Of a stretch of DNA of 64,000 nt, positions 1-11,200 are shown piece after piece. Position numbers and translations under genes: made by a program. This DNA comes from Cannabis sativa (taxonomy: Eukaryota > Streptophyta > Magnoliopsida > Rosales > Cannabaceae): the NCBI RefSeq assembly GCF_029168945.1, contig NC_083605.1, positions 31,757,280 through 31,821,279 on the forward strand. The letters run 5' to 3'. Numbering within the stretch: position 1 is the stretch's first letter; each line of letters opens with the position of its first letter. The notes beneath the pieces were generated by a model. It had not been told where the DNA came from. It saw only the letters and a list, made by a program, of their open reading frames with translations, and searched no databases.

Positions 1-1406
1 TAATGAAAATATTAATTTGAAACTCCACAAATTGTGGCCGGCCATGGTGTGTTAGTGGGTCCCACTTGATTTTGCAGTTTTAACAAATTTTATTTCTATT
101 TTCTCAAAAACGCCAATTTTCCAATTCTAACCTTTTAAATGCCAAAACTAATTATTTAATAACTAAAATAGATTATTAAATAATATTGTCATTTAATTTA
201 ATTATTAACTAGACATATAAAGTCCATTAATAAATAAATAAACCTAGAATCTCTTTTCTTTACAATTTCACCCCTGCTTAGTGAAAATTCACAAATAAAA
301 CATAGTCTAACTTTAGAATTATAATTGATCAATCACGAATCAATTAATGAGTCTTACAAGCAGAATGTTCTCAACTAGAATGGGGACCATGGATCTATAT
401 GCTGAGCTTCCAATAAGTGAACCAAATTTACAAAGTAAATTCCTACTTATTAATTCTTCGTTGAATCCACTCTTAGAACTTAGAATTGCACTCTCAGACT
501 TATATAGAGCATATTATATGTTCCACGATATCAATATGCTATCTCATTTAACCATTGTTATAATCTTATTGTGATTTAAAGATCCTCTATATAGATGATC
601 TACATCGAGATGGGATTTCTTTACCGTACTCACCCCTCAATGTATTTTGCCCCTTAAAACACTTAGCTACCTGTAAATGGTGTTTAGTGATCTAGTAATT
701 AGTCAGTTAAACAAGAGCTCATCCATTTACTTCTAATTGCTAAGCTCGAAGGGAATCATCACTTGACTTCTATACACCAGTAGAAGCTATAGATTCCATA
801 TTTATGTTTAGCACTCCCACTCAATCATACTATCATGTTCCCAAAATATACGTATCACCCTGACCCAAAAGTAGGCTTAACTAATAAATCAAAGAACATG
901 AATAGTACTCCTGAGTTGAGTCTAAGCATATCAGGATTTAGATTCTTTTAATCTTAAGATCAACTACTGATATTGACTTGGAAAGATATATATAACGGTA
1001 AGTTTGTAATATCTTAACTTAGTTGCAATATTGGTCCAGTCCAATGTATACTCCATACATTCGAAACTACTATACTTTACTAATGTCCTGGAAAGAACAT
1101 AACACTTACTCCAAGTGTAAGTACACATCATCGCTGATTATCACATTAGTGCAAATCCAATAACACTGATGAAACAGGGACTAATTCTTTTGATTCATAT
1201 GATCACAATCACATTCCACTGTGTTGACGATACTGTAATTGTGAATAAACATATGATCTGGATTTAACTGATTCTGTGTGTAAATGTAATAAACATATTT
1301 AAACCATTAGCATATTAAATTCATGCAAACATCAATCACTTCAAATTTCTTATATTGATAACTAATCATATTGTAAAGAGTTTTATTTAGGGCATAAAAC
1401 CCAACA
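1..1406 (-). mobile_element. Copia LTR, left part outside window
   Basis: On the minus strand this begins at 1406 with TGTTGGGTTTTATGCCC and matches, block by block, the LTR copies at 19079-21026 and 47198-49075. Shared landmarks include a GGCCGGCCATG block near 35-46 and a conserved stretch around 780-900. The left end lies outside the window, so it cannot be told whether this is a solo LTR or part of a longer element. It is inserted in the LINE ORF1 remnant that starts at 1407. Confidence 0.8.
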
Positions 1407-2820
1407 CCTTTCCCATACCATCACCTCCAACATCAACCTTATTACGAAAACCAGATAACGGTGGTACAACTTACGTAGACCTCGACTTGGGGATCCATTT
1501 TGCATGCTGAGAAAGTGAGAAGTACCAACGGGAAAAATTGCACGATTAGTCACCATCTTGCTCTGCCTCGAGAAACGGGAACCATTGGGAGCCATCCCCT
1601 TGAACCCACCATTGTCATCGTGAGAAGCCCCAGCGATCGCTAGAGGGAGACGGTGACAGGTGAATCCAGGCACCAATTTTTTCGACATTGTAAGATTCAG
1701 AGTGAAAGTATTGGCACCCAAAAACACATCCAAGTAAGTTGAGGAAGTAGACAACCATGACCCAAACAGGGGAAAGGAAACTCTATTGCTGTTAGCCACA
1801 GTAACTGGAGACGACAAAGAACAACCCCTCCGTTGATGGCCCAAGCAACCACAATTATAACGAAAAATACCAATATGCTCATACTTAAATTGGAGCCAAC
1901 GTTTAACTCTTGAAACCAGATCAAAGAAACAGCCGGAGAGCAGAGGCATATTAATATCCATCTCCACTAAGATTTTTAGAAATGTGCTTCAAGTGGCTGG
2001 CTTATCTTCCCAAAGATCAACTTGAATAACTTTACCAGCCTGTCCACCAAATAGATAGCCATTAGCAATCAAGAAATATTCATGAGGAAGATTGTGGACT
2101 TGAACCCACAACCTCATACAGTCAAGTTTTGCCGGTCCGAGTCCAAGCTTGTAGAATGAAAGTGTAACCGCAAATGCACCATGGACCATTATCCAGGGCC
2201 CATTTTCTATCTTCAACAAGAGCATATCCAAACTCAAAACAGTTTTTGTTTTTAGAAACCTCAGACAAAGCCACAATGGAAACTGGAAATTTCCACGATT
2301 TGGCTGCAAAATTCCTAATAGTAGCTTTGTCCACTATCATAGGGGCCACCACTTTTCCAACCAAGCAAAAAGTAGAAAGAGCCTTAAGAGAAGTATCACA
2401 TGGAACCAAAGAAACAGTAGCATCAATACAAGACAAGCATTTGCCTTTAAGGGGGGAGTTGGTAGAGCTAATTAACTCCATAAAGGCAGACAACAAAAGA
2501 CAAACCCACCAACCAACAAATAAATGAAAATATCGAGGGAAGACCCACCCACACTCACACGACAAAAGCAACACAACAAAACACACCCAAAGAACCTCAC
2601 GCACCAGACAAAGGAAAAGAAACCCTTAAGTCCAAGGGAAAGACAAAGCACGAATTTTAAAGAGAAATTAAAGAGAAAATAAAAAGAAGGCAGGGAAAGA
2701 AAGCAAACTAGAGCAATAAAAGGAAGTAGATAACACACAACACACAAACACAGAACAAAGGGAATAAACACACACTCTAACACACGGACAAAGAAGGAGG
2801 ACAATCAGTACAAACCGGAG
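1407..2820 (-). pseudogene. LINE ORF1 remnant (DUF4283 / zinc knuckle), frameshifted
   Basis: Read on the minus strand, a frame from about 2478 gives a nucleic-acid-binding DUF4283-like region (ALVEDRKWALDNGPW). It continues after a frameshift near 2170-2300 as RLWVQVHNLPHEYFLIANGY. A further frame (1407-1967) ends in a zinc knuckle in which the usual first Cys is Arg (RYNCGCLGHQRRGC). In plant L1-type LINEs this ORF1 protein binds the element RNA. At least two frameshifts are needed to join the parts, and the 3' end is cut by the LTR at 1406. The A/G-rich stretch 2520-2820 (plus strand) is probably the LINE 5' leader. The intact relative in this window is ORF1 at 29371-30738. Confidence 0.7.
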
Positions 2821-2890
2821 TTACAGGGAAGAGAAGTATAGTGGAAAACCATACTTCCTTGCATTATTTATTTATGACTCATAAAAATAA

Positions 2891-3291
2891 GGCTAATTAG
2901 GAATTTTTTCCCCCAAACTTTGACATGTACCAAATCATGTCCCCTAAACTTTTTTGGCCGTTAAAAATTTTCCCTGAACTATTGAGATTATTAGATTTAA
3001 GAACTTTTGTCTAATTTCATTCAATTTTACTGTTTCAGTGATTGTTTATGTACTAAACCATGCTCTCCAGGCTTTGATATCTACCAAATCATACTCCTCA
3101 AACTTTGATATGTACTAAATCATGCCCCCTAAACTTTCATCCATGTTAGAATTTTTTTTTACTAAAATTAGACAAAAGTCCTTAAATCTAACAATCTTAA
3201 TAGTTCAAGGGTAATTTTTAACGGCCAAAAAAGTTCAGGGGGCATGATTTGGTACATGTCAAAATTCGAGGGAGAAAATTGCTAATTAGCC
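2891..3291. mobile_element. Mutator-like foldback MITE with 9-bp target duplication
   Basis: The ends are GGCTAATTAGG and GCTAATTAGCC, and much of the 401-bp element is self-complementary; for example ACATGTACCAAATCATG near 2925 mirrors CATGATTTGGTACATGT near 3245. Perfect 9-bp direct repeats TAAAAATAA flank it at 2882-2890 and 3292-3300. Nine-base duplications with long TIRs are typical of Mutator-like elements. There is no coding capacity. A second copy lies at 43983-44379. Confidence 0.85.
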
Positions 3292-3357
3292 TAAAAATAA
3301 ACTCTATTAATTTTTCTCATAATTATAAAAAACCTAAAAAAAACGTTTTGGGTGATT

Positions 3358-3768
3358 AATTCTACAATGCACACCCTTAAAATAGATGTATTGATGCACC
3401 CCACTTGTGTCGGCATCTAAAAAAATTTTTTAGTCTAATTTTTTTGTCATATTCATGTACGTTATAGCTATTTAAGATATCTTACAAAATTTTGAGAAAT
3501 TCAGAATAATTTACAATATAGAAAACAATGTTCAAACAGTCTATTTTACACGCGTATAAAATAAAATAGTCACGTGTGCAACACACTGTTTGAACGCAAT
3601 TTTCGACGTATTATACTTTTCCGAATTTCTTAAAATTTTGCAGGATGTCTTAAATAACTATAATTTACATGATCATGAGAAAAAAATTTGTCTAAAAAAT
3701 TATTTCGGATACTAAAACAGAGAGAGATGTATCGGTGTATCCTTTTCAAGGGGGTGCATTATAGAATT
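3358..3768. mobile_element. Second foldback MITE family
   Basis: The outer ends (AATTCTACAATGCAC at 3358 and GTGCATTATAGAATT ending at 3768) are inverted copies, and the complementarity continues inward almost to the centre near 3550. The paired stretches CAAACAGTCTATTTTA and TAAAATAGTCACGTG sit on either side of the centre. No clean target duplication was found, so the superfamily is not assigned. No coding capacity. Confidence 0.65.
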
Positions 3769-3839
3769 TCTCAAAAGTTTTTATCGTGCCTGATTTCTTG
3801 AATTTGTTTTCATTTTTTCAATTAAAGAAATAAAAATTA

Positions 3840-4895
3840 GCTTTTTTTTTTGATAAATGGTTACAAAAGAACCAACAAACAAGCAACAAAGATGGCCAAA
3901 GGCTAAGACAAACCAGACGCCTTGCTACAGCCCGAAGCAGAAGCGGAAAACAGTCAAGAGAAATAGACAAAAATACACTAGCACTAGCACAACAACTAAT
4001 AACACTAAAAGCTGCCAACACACTAAACAAACAAAACGAGGCAAACAAATTATATGGAACCATGACCATCTGCAGTAAACGACTGCAGGAAATCATCAAA
4101 ATTGGCCAAATCAAGAACACCAAACTTGTTGTTTCGACTTGCCCATTGAGCCACCGAGTGGGCCACACCATTGCAAGTTCTTGGGATCCATTGGACTTCC
4201 CAAAGGTTGAAGTTTTCAACAAGAGATAGAAAGTGTTCCACCTTGTCCTGTATATTGAAGTGTAGCTTATGTATCTCTGCAGGATTGCTTCTCAATGCAG
4301 TAACCACATTCAAATAATCACATTGGAAAATAATGTTTCTGTATCCTAGCTTGACAGCAGCTACAGCACCTTCGCACAGGGCAGCAACCTCGCCAAGCAG
4401 AGGATCACAATGGTTCGTCCGTAAAGTGAGCAAGTTCAGAATCGTTCCAGAAGTATCTCGGAAAACAACAGCTCCTGCAGATTGGGAGTGTCCTATAGCA
4501 ACATCAGAGTTACACGCCAACCAACCTTTAGGCAGAGGATTCCAAGCAGATTGCAATGCGTCGCAAGAATCACGGGTTGGAATTAACTCACAAAGCCTAA
4601 AGTTTATAAAGTTAATAGTGACTGCAATCGGAGTTGAATTCCCTTCATGGATGATTTTATTGCGCTCCTTCCATATGCTGTCAAAAACAATAGCAGCTCC
4701 TCTCAAGCATTGGTTGAAGTCAAGGTTGGCCAACCTATTGTCTGATTTCGAGAACCAATCTAGCCACTCCTCCCAGTTGGTAGCAGTAGTATCAGTCCTC
4801 ATACTCCAGCTACATTCGAACCAAACTGCCCTTGCATAACTGCAATCCCAAAACAAATGCAAACTACTCTCAATTAAGGAGGAACAGAGGGGCAT
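3840..4895 (-). pseudogene. LINE 3' end: reverse-transcriptase zinc-finger tail and RNase H domain
   Basis: A 281-codon open frame on the minus strand (4050-4895) starts inside a zf-RVT-like segment (ESSLHLFWDCSYARAVWFE) and continues into a plant LINE RNase H domain (RVT_3 type). Recognisable pieces are GAVVFRDTSG, LLGEVAALCEGAVAAVKLGY, FQCDYLNVVTAL and the closing CNGVAHSVAQWAS. The run of T at 3841-3851 is the poly(A) tail of the inserted copy seen from the other strand. The reverse transcriptase, endonuclease and ORF1 are absent, so this is a 5'-truncated copy. It ends 363 bp upstream of the helicase start codon. The frame has stayed open, which may only mean that it is fairly young; a host use of the domain cannot be excluded. 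Confidence 0.7.
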
Positions 4896-5095
4896 AGCAT
4901 ATCAGGTATGGGAATGGAGGATCCAATCCTTTCTCTTTGGTGGGAAGACAATTGAGAGTAGGAATGTACGAATGTACGAATGTACGATTGTGGTTGTGTT
5001 GACAACTTGACGTCGTCGTTTGTTCTAGAAATTGCATTTCTTGTTGTCGTTGTCGTTGTCGTTGTTTAACAATATTGTCGTTTTGCAAATTATAT

Positions 5096-5130
<35 letters not shown>

Positions 5131-5257
5131 CCGAATCAGTTTTCTTCTTCCTGTTCCTCGTTAAACCCTAAACCCCACCTCTTCTTCTTCTTCCTCGCAC
5201 AGTGTCTGAACTGAATTTAACTGAAACCAAAGATTTCTTTTCCTTTCACCATTAACC
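4896..5257 (+). promoter_or_regulatory. Promoter / 5' UTR region of the helicase gene
   Basis: This lies between the LINE fragment and the helicase start. It holds a TTGTCG-type microsatellite (about 5041-5066), a run of about 30 T (5101-5130), and a telo-box AAACCCTAA at 5163-5171 followed by CTT repeats. Telo-boxes near the transcription start are common in plant genes for ribosome biogenesis and translation. That fits an RNA helicase, but activity here is inferred. No clear TATA box was found. Confidence 0.45.
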
Positions 5258-8200
5258 ATGTTTTTTTCCATCCTTCTAGAACGTCCTAAAACAATTTCCA
5301 AGCTTCTCTCAAACCTGATCCTTACCCGACCTATGGGTGGTGGCCCTCGAACCTTTCCTGGCGGCTTAAACAAGTGGCAATGGAAGCGTATGCACGAGAA
5401 GCGAGCCAAAGAGAAAGAAAAATCTCTTCTTGAACAAGAGAAAGAGCTTTACCACGCCCGAATCCGCTCCCAAATTCGGGCCAAGGTTACCGGAAAACCA
5501 GACCCATTTAGAAAACCTCTTGCAGAGTCCGGACACGGGCCTATGAGCCCTAACGATCACGTAAAAGCACTAGCTGATCGGTTCATGAAAGAAGGAGCCG
5601 AGGACTTGTGGAATGAGCGCGACGGTCCCGTCAAACCTACGCCGTCCACGCCGGCATCAAAGGTACGGGAGCATTACATAGAATCGACAGAAGCGACAAG
5701 ACCCATTACTGGGTCTCCGATAGATTTGAGGAAGATGGTATCAGAGCGGCGTAATATAGCCGGAGACCGCGAAAATTTGCATTTCAGCAATACGAATGAC
5801 AATAACGTTAGGGTCAGAAATTATTCAGTGCAGCGGGGTCGATGGAACGAGGGCTCTTCGACTGGAAGTAACTCTTGTTTAGATTCGAAGGGTGATTCTT
5901 TGAAACCTTTCGTTAGAAGTTTGGTGGGTAACCGCGATGACTCTAAAGTTGAGAGAAGTGCCAATGAGCTTTCTGCAAATAAGAAAGTTTCCGTGAAGAA
6001 GAAAAGGAGAAGTGGTGGTTCTTCGAGCGACGATGAGTCAGAATTTGATTCAGAAGATGACACAGCAAGGTCTTCTGGGACTGGAAGGAATATGAGGACA
6101 ATGGGGAGTAGTGCTTCTTTAGGGAAATATGATGTGAAAATTACAAAACGAAGAGTACCATTGAATACATGCGAAGGGGCTGTCGATTTTTCACAGCAGG
6201 TTGAGCTAATTAGGCATGAAATCAGTCAAAGAAAATTGGCTGAGGAAGAGGGTAAGCTTGAGGAAGAGTCGATTCTTAGTCAGAAAAGGCAAGTGGTGTT
6301 TTTTATTCTTTCTTTGATTGAGAGAAGTGATTACTAGAGTTGTTCTGTTGTTGGGATGTGCTTATATTAATAATATTTAGTGAGTGTTTGTTTTTGTTTT
6401 ACCAGGTTTGATGAGTTTGATATATCCCCATTGACTGTCAAGGCGCTATCTTCTTCTGGTTATGTTCAAATGACTAGAGTGCAGGAGGCTACCCTTTCTT
6501 TTGTTCTAGAGGGTAAGACTTTATTTGGGTCACATGTTTATGCTAATTCAAGACTAAACATAGGCTAGCAGAGGTTCTGATTATGATTTTGCCATGTTAT
6601 AATTGGTGTAATTTATGGAAATGTTTCTTTTTCTCTTGTTCTCAAACAACGTAACCACGGTTTTCCTTCTCCACAAGTGAGGTTTATTTATCTATATATA
6701 TATAGGGTAACAAGTTGCCTCTTTTCCTTTTTCTCTCTTGTTGTCAAAGAACAATAAGCTGTTTTCTTTATGATTTTCTTTCTGAATGGAACAGGGAAAG
6801 ATGCTTTGGTCAAGGCTAAAACCGGTACTGGGAAAACGGCAGCCTTTTTGGTACTTGTCATTTCCTTTTTTCTTCTTTTCACAGTGTTTATTTTTTCTTT
6901 GTACAAATTTGCTTTATCTTTAGTAGCTTTGCTAAACACGAACAGATTCCTGCTATTGAAACAGTTCTGAAGGCTTTGGGTAGTAATTCTATTCAACGGG
7001 TGCCTCCAATTTTAGCTCTGATTCTTTGCCCCACAAGAGAACTTGCAAGTCAGATAGCTGCAGAAGCCAATGTCTTGCTGAGGTACCATAGCGGCATAGG
7101 TGTCCAAACATTAGTAGGAGGTACACGATTTAAAGATGACCAGAAACGCCTTGAATCTAGTCCAAGCCAGGTTAGCCCTTACTTTTGCAGTTGAAACTAT
7201 GGTCTAAGTGTTGCAGACGATGTTATGAGAATGAACGTTTATTGTATGAGTTTTTTTCCAGATAGTAGTTGCAACTCCTGGCCGGTTGCTGGATCACGTT
7301 GAGAGCAAATCTGGGTTGTCTGTGCGATTGATGGGATTAAAGATGCTAATACTTGATGAAGCTGGTCATTTATTAGATCTGGGATTTCGGAAGGACATAG
7401 AGAAAATTGTTGATTGTTTGCCACGTCGGAGGCAGTCCTTGCTATTTACTGCAACAATACCTAAAGAGGTTTGATCCTTAGTCGACTCATTTTAAAACCA
7501 AATTTAAAATGAGATGTTATATATCATAATATCCTCTAAAAATGTCAGATACAATTATGAATATGCAGGTTCGCCGAATATCACAGCTTGTTTTGAATCG
7601 GGAACATTCTTTTATTGATACTGTTGGTCTAGGTTGTGTTGAAACTCTTTCTCAGGTAAGAACAGTGACCATTATTTAGCCAGTCATGATTGATTAATAA
7701 AATGAAATACATGTCTGCTATATTCCATAAGTGATTACAACAGTTGTTGGTTGTATCTGAACCTTATAAAAGGTGTGATAATCCCATCTTATTTCACTAA
7801 ATGCAGGTCAAACAATGCTATCTTGTTTCACCACTTGAATTGCATTTTCATATAGTGCATCATCTTTTGAAGGAGCATATTTCAAAATCACCTGATTATA
7901 AGGTTTGTATTGTGACTTCTCAATTTTCTCTTCAGTTGCAGTGTTGCATGTGCCTTGTGGCCTAACGTTTTACCCTACAGGTCCTTGTTTTCTGTACGAC
8001 TTCAATGGTAACGTCACTAGTGTATCTTCTTCTCCGTGAAATGAAATTGAATGTGAGGGAGATGCACACCAGAAAGCCTCAACTTGCTCGAACTCGTGTT
8101 TCTGAGGAGTTCAGGGAATCAAAAAGACTGATTCTTGTTACATCTGATGTTTCAGCTCGTGGGATGAACTATCCTGATGTTACACTGGTCATTCAGGTAT

Positions 8201-11200
8201 TTGAAAAATGTTTTTTTTTCTTTCTTTTCTCCCTTGGCAATTTATGGTTGCACAATAATTTCTACTTCTGTGATTTCCATTGAATTGATAATGGCGTGAT
8301 TTGTGCACGCTTTTATAATTTTCAATTAATTTAGTCAGTATTGATCTTACCAGGTGGGTCTACCAATGTCTCGGGACCAATATATTCATCGTCTTGGAAG
8401 AACAGGAAGGGAAGGGAAAGAGGGAGAAGGCATCTTGTTGCTTGCACCATGGGAGGAGTATTTTCTTGATGAAATAAAAGATCTACCTCTGGAAAAATTT
8501 ACATTATCACGATTGGACCCAAATGCAAAACTTAAGGTCATTAATTCTCCCTCTTATTGTCTAATTACATTGTTTTACTTTCATTCTTTATGCTTGTAAA
8601 TATTTGTTGGATTAGTTAGTAGTTTATAGTTGAGACATAATTAATGTCTGTACCTAGATTTTTTTTTTGACTTATCCTATTTAAAAGTTTTTCCAATAAT
8701 GATGATAATAACATTCAAGAAGAGTATATTTTTCTACATGGTAAACTGAAAGATTGGAAAAAAAAAATCTCAATTTTTATAGCTTTTTTTTTTTTTTTGT
8801 AAATTAGGATTTGGTACTGAGGTTCAATCTTAGAAAACCATATTGGAGTGGTCTTCTATTCTCATCTCTGGCACAAGGAGTAGGGGCGGAGGTAGAAGGT
8901 ATCATGAAGGGGGCCAAAAGATAAAAAAAAAATAAAAATAAAGGGGGGACCAAATACATAATTATTTGGAAAAATAACAATTTAATATAAAATTACAATA
9001 CAATTTTTTCCCCAAAATTTTGGGAGGGGCCATGGCTTGCTTTGGAGCCTATGTAGCTTCGTCCTTGACACAGAGATAGCTCAATCTCTGATCAACAAAA
9101 CCCCAATGTCTGACCTCCATATCATGGGCGATTACTGTTCACACAGACACTGCTGACGTGCAGCTACTATTCACATTTTTTTCCGTCAGCAACTGTCTTT
9201 TTTGAGTTTTGTAGATCTGGGCTTGTGTTTAACAAGTCCAATGAGCCCTCAATCCCTTGTTTTTCCATTTTGACCATTGAAAATCTACCATGGTTACTTC
9301 TCCAAGATGTTTTTATCAAAGAGGCGTGAATCCATTGATATTGATCAACTTGATCGGTCCACCCTTTTGTAGAACCTTGTCAATGATTGAACTTAAAGAT
9401 ATAAACTGTGCCAGCCAAGCCTTTTTTTTTTGAGTCAAGTAGACTACCTTTTCTCTTAGGAGCTAGAAGCTTAGAAGAAAAACGGTAGGCTTTCCATTTA
9501 TTTGTTTATGCCCTTCGATTGAGTCCTTTTAAAAGACGTAACGGATCCCCCAAGGGGCGCTGCCGATCTTGAGCGAACCGATGCTCCAAGACCAAGAGGT
9601 TTCATAGCTAGGGTCCCTTTTGTTACCCACCTTAGTTCCAATGGTTACTTGGAACTCCTTTTTTCCGGGGGTGTATAGCTCATTTGGTAGAGCATTGGGC
9701 TTTTAACCCATTTTTGGATCACTTTTTTTGGGGTTAATCTAACCTTCTTTCCCATGTATTTTGCCTTATAACCAGCTTTCCTAGATAGTTTTTTAGAGCA
9801 ATATTATTCGAAGGCCCCACTTCTCTTCCCAAGCTCATGGACTCTGTTCATGGAGGTCAATCACATCGTACTTCGGGGGAGGAAAGGAGTTGTGCTTTCA
9901 GTGCTCTGAAATTTCAAAAGCCTCTACTAAGGTTGTTTTCTTTCACTTTAAACAACCTAATATTCACCATCCAGCTGCTGAAAACAATTTTAAAGGGCAT
10001 GCTATGATTGCTACCCAACTTGAGGCATTCCCTTTCACTAGTCCTTGTCCAGGTACTAGTTTATATCTGATAATGGTATGGTACGAAGTATTTTAATTCA
10101 ATCTTAAGTGATTATCTTATCTCTAATGGCATTGTCCATCAGAGTTCCTGTATTTGTACTCCCTATCAAAATGGGATTGTTGAAAGAAAAAAACATTTGT
10201 TAGAAGTTGCTGTGGCTCTCATGTTTGATACTTCTGTTAAAGTTTTTTAGGGAAAAGTTGTTTTGACAACTTTTTTAATCAATAGAATGCCTCCTCGTGT
10301 CTTACAATATCAAACTCCACTTTGTTCTCTTAAGATTTATTCCTGTATTCACATACTCTCCAATATTCCATTAAAAACGTTTGGTTGCATAGCCTGTAAT
10401 ATGTTTTAGAAAAGGAGAAACCTGTAGACAAAAAGAAGTGTCAACGACTAGTTGGGAAATTGATCTATTTATCAGTTAGCTTGTTTAGTCAGTATATGCA
10501 CAACCCTTTAGAAGAACACTTGGAGGCAGTTTACAGGATATTACTGAATCTAATGAAGACAGTAGGAAAAGGTTGTTGTTCAGGAAAAAAATGAAGAAAG
10601 AAGGATAGAAGCTTTTACGATGCAGATTGGACAGTTCAATTTAGGACAGAAGATCAACATCTGGATATTGTACCAAAGTATGAGGAAACCTTGTTAGTTG
10701 GAGAAGCAAGAAGCAACCTGTTTTTGCAAAGCAGTCCTGAAGCTGAGCTCAGAGCTCTTGCTCAAGGAGTATGTGAATTGATCGAGATCAAACGAGTTCT
10801 TGAAGAACTACAACTTCAAAGGACAAGTCCTTTGAAGCTATACAGCGACAATAAATTAGCTATTAATATAGCACATAATCCAGATTATCATGATAGAACC
10901 AAACATGTGGAGGTGGACTGTCATTTCACAAAACAAAAAATTAAGAAAAAGAACTATGTGTAGTTTGTGTGCCAAGCAAGCAACAAGCTGCTGATTTGCT
11001 GACAAAAGGATTATCAAAAGAAAGCTTTGATGAACAAGTATGCAAGCTGGGTATGTGGGACTTGTATGCATCTCCTTGAGGGAGGGAATAGAAGTAATTC
11101 GTATTTATTGGATTATTTAGTGGTTTATAGTTGAGATGTAATTAATATCTAGATTATTTTTTTTATACTTAGCCTATTTAAGGGCTTTTCCAATAGTGAA

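Noticed and set aside
4333..4839. 168-codon plus-strand open frame
   Set aside because: It lies antisense to the LINE RNase H frame and has no recognisable domain.
9669..9710. Functional nuclear tRNA-Lys gene
   Set aside because: The T arm and 3' acceptor strand are missing, and the sequence matches the mitochondrial type.
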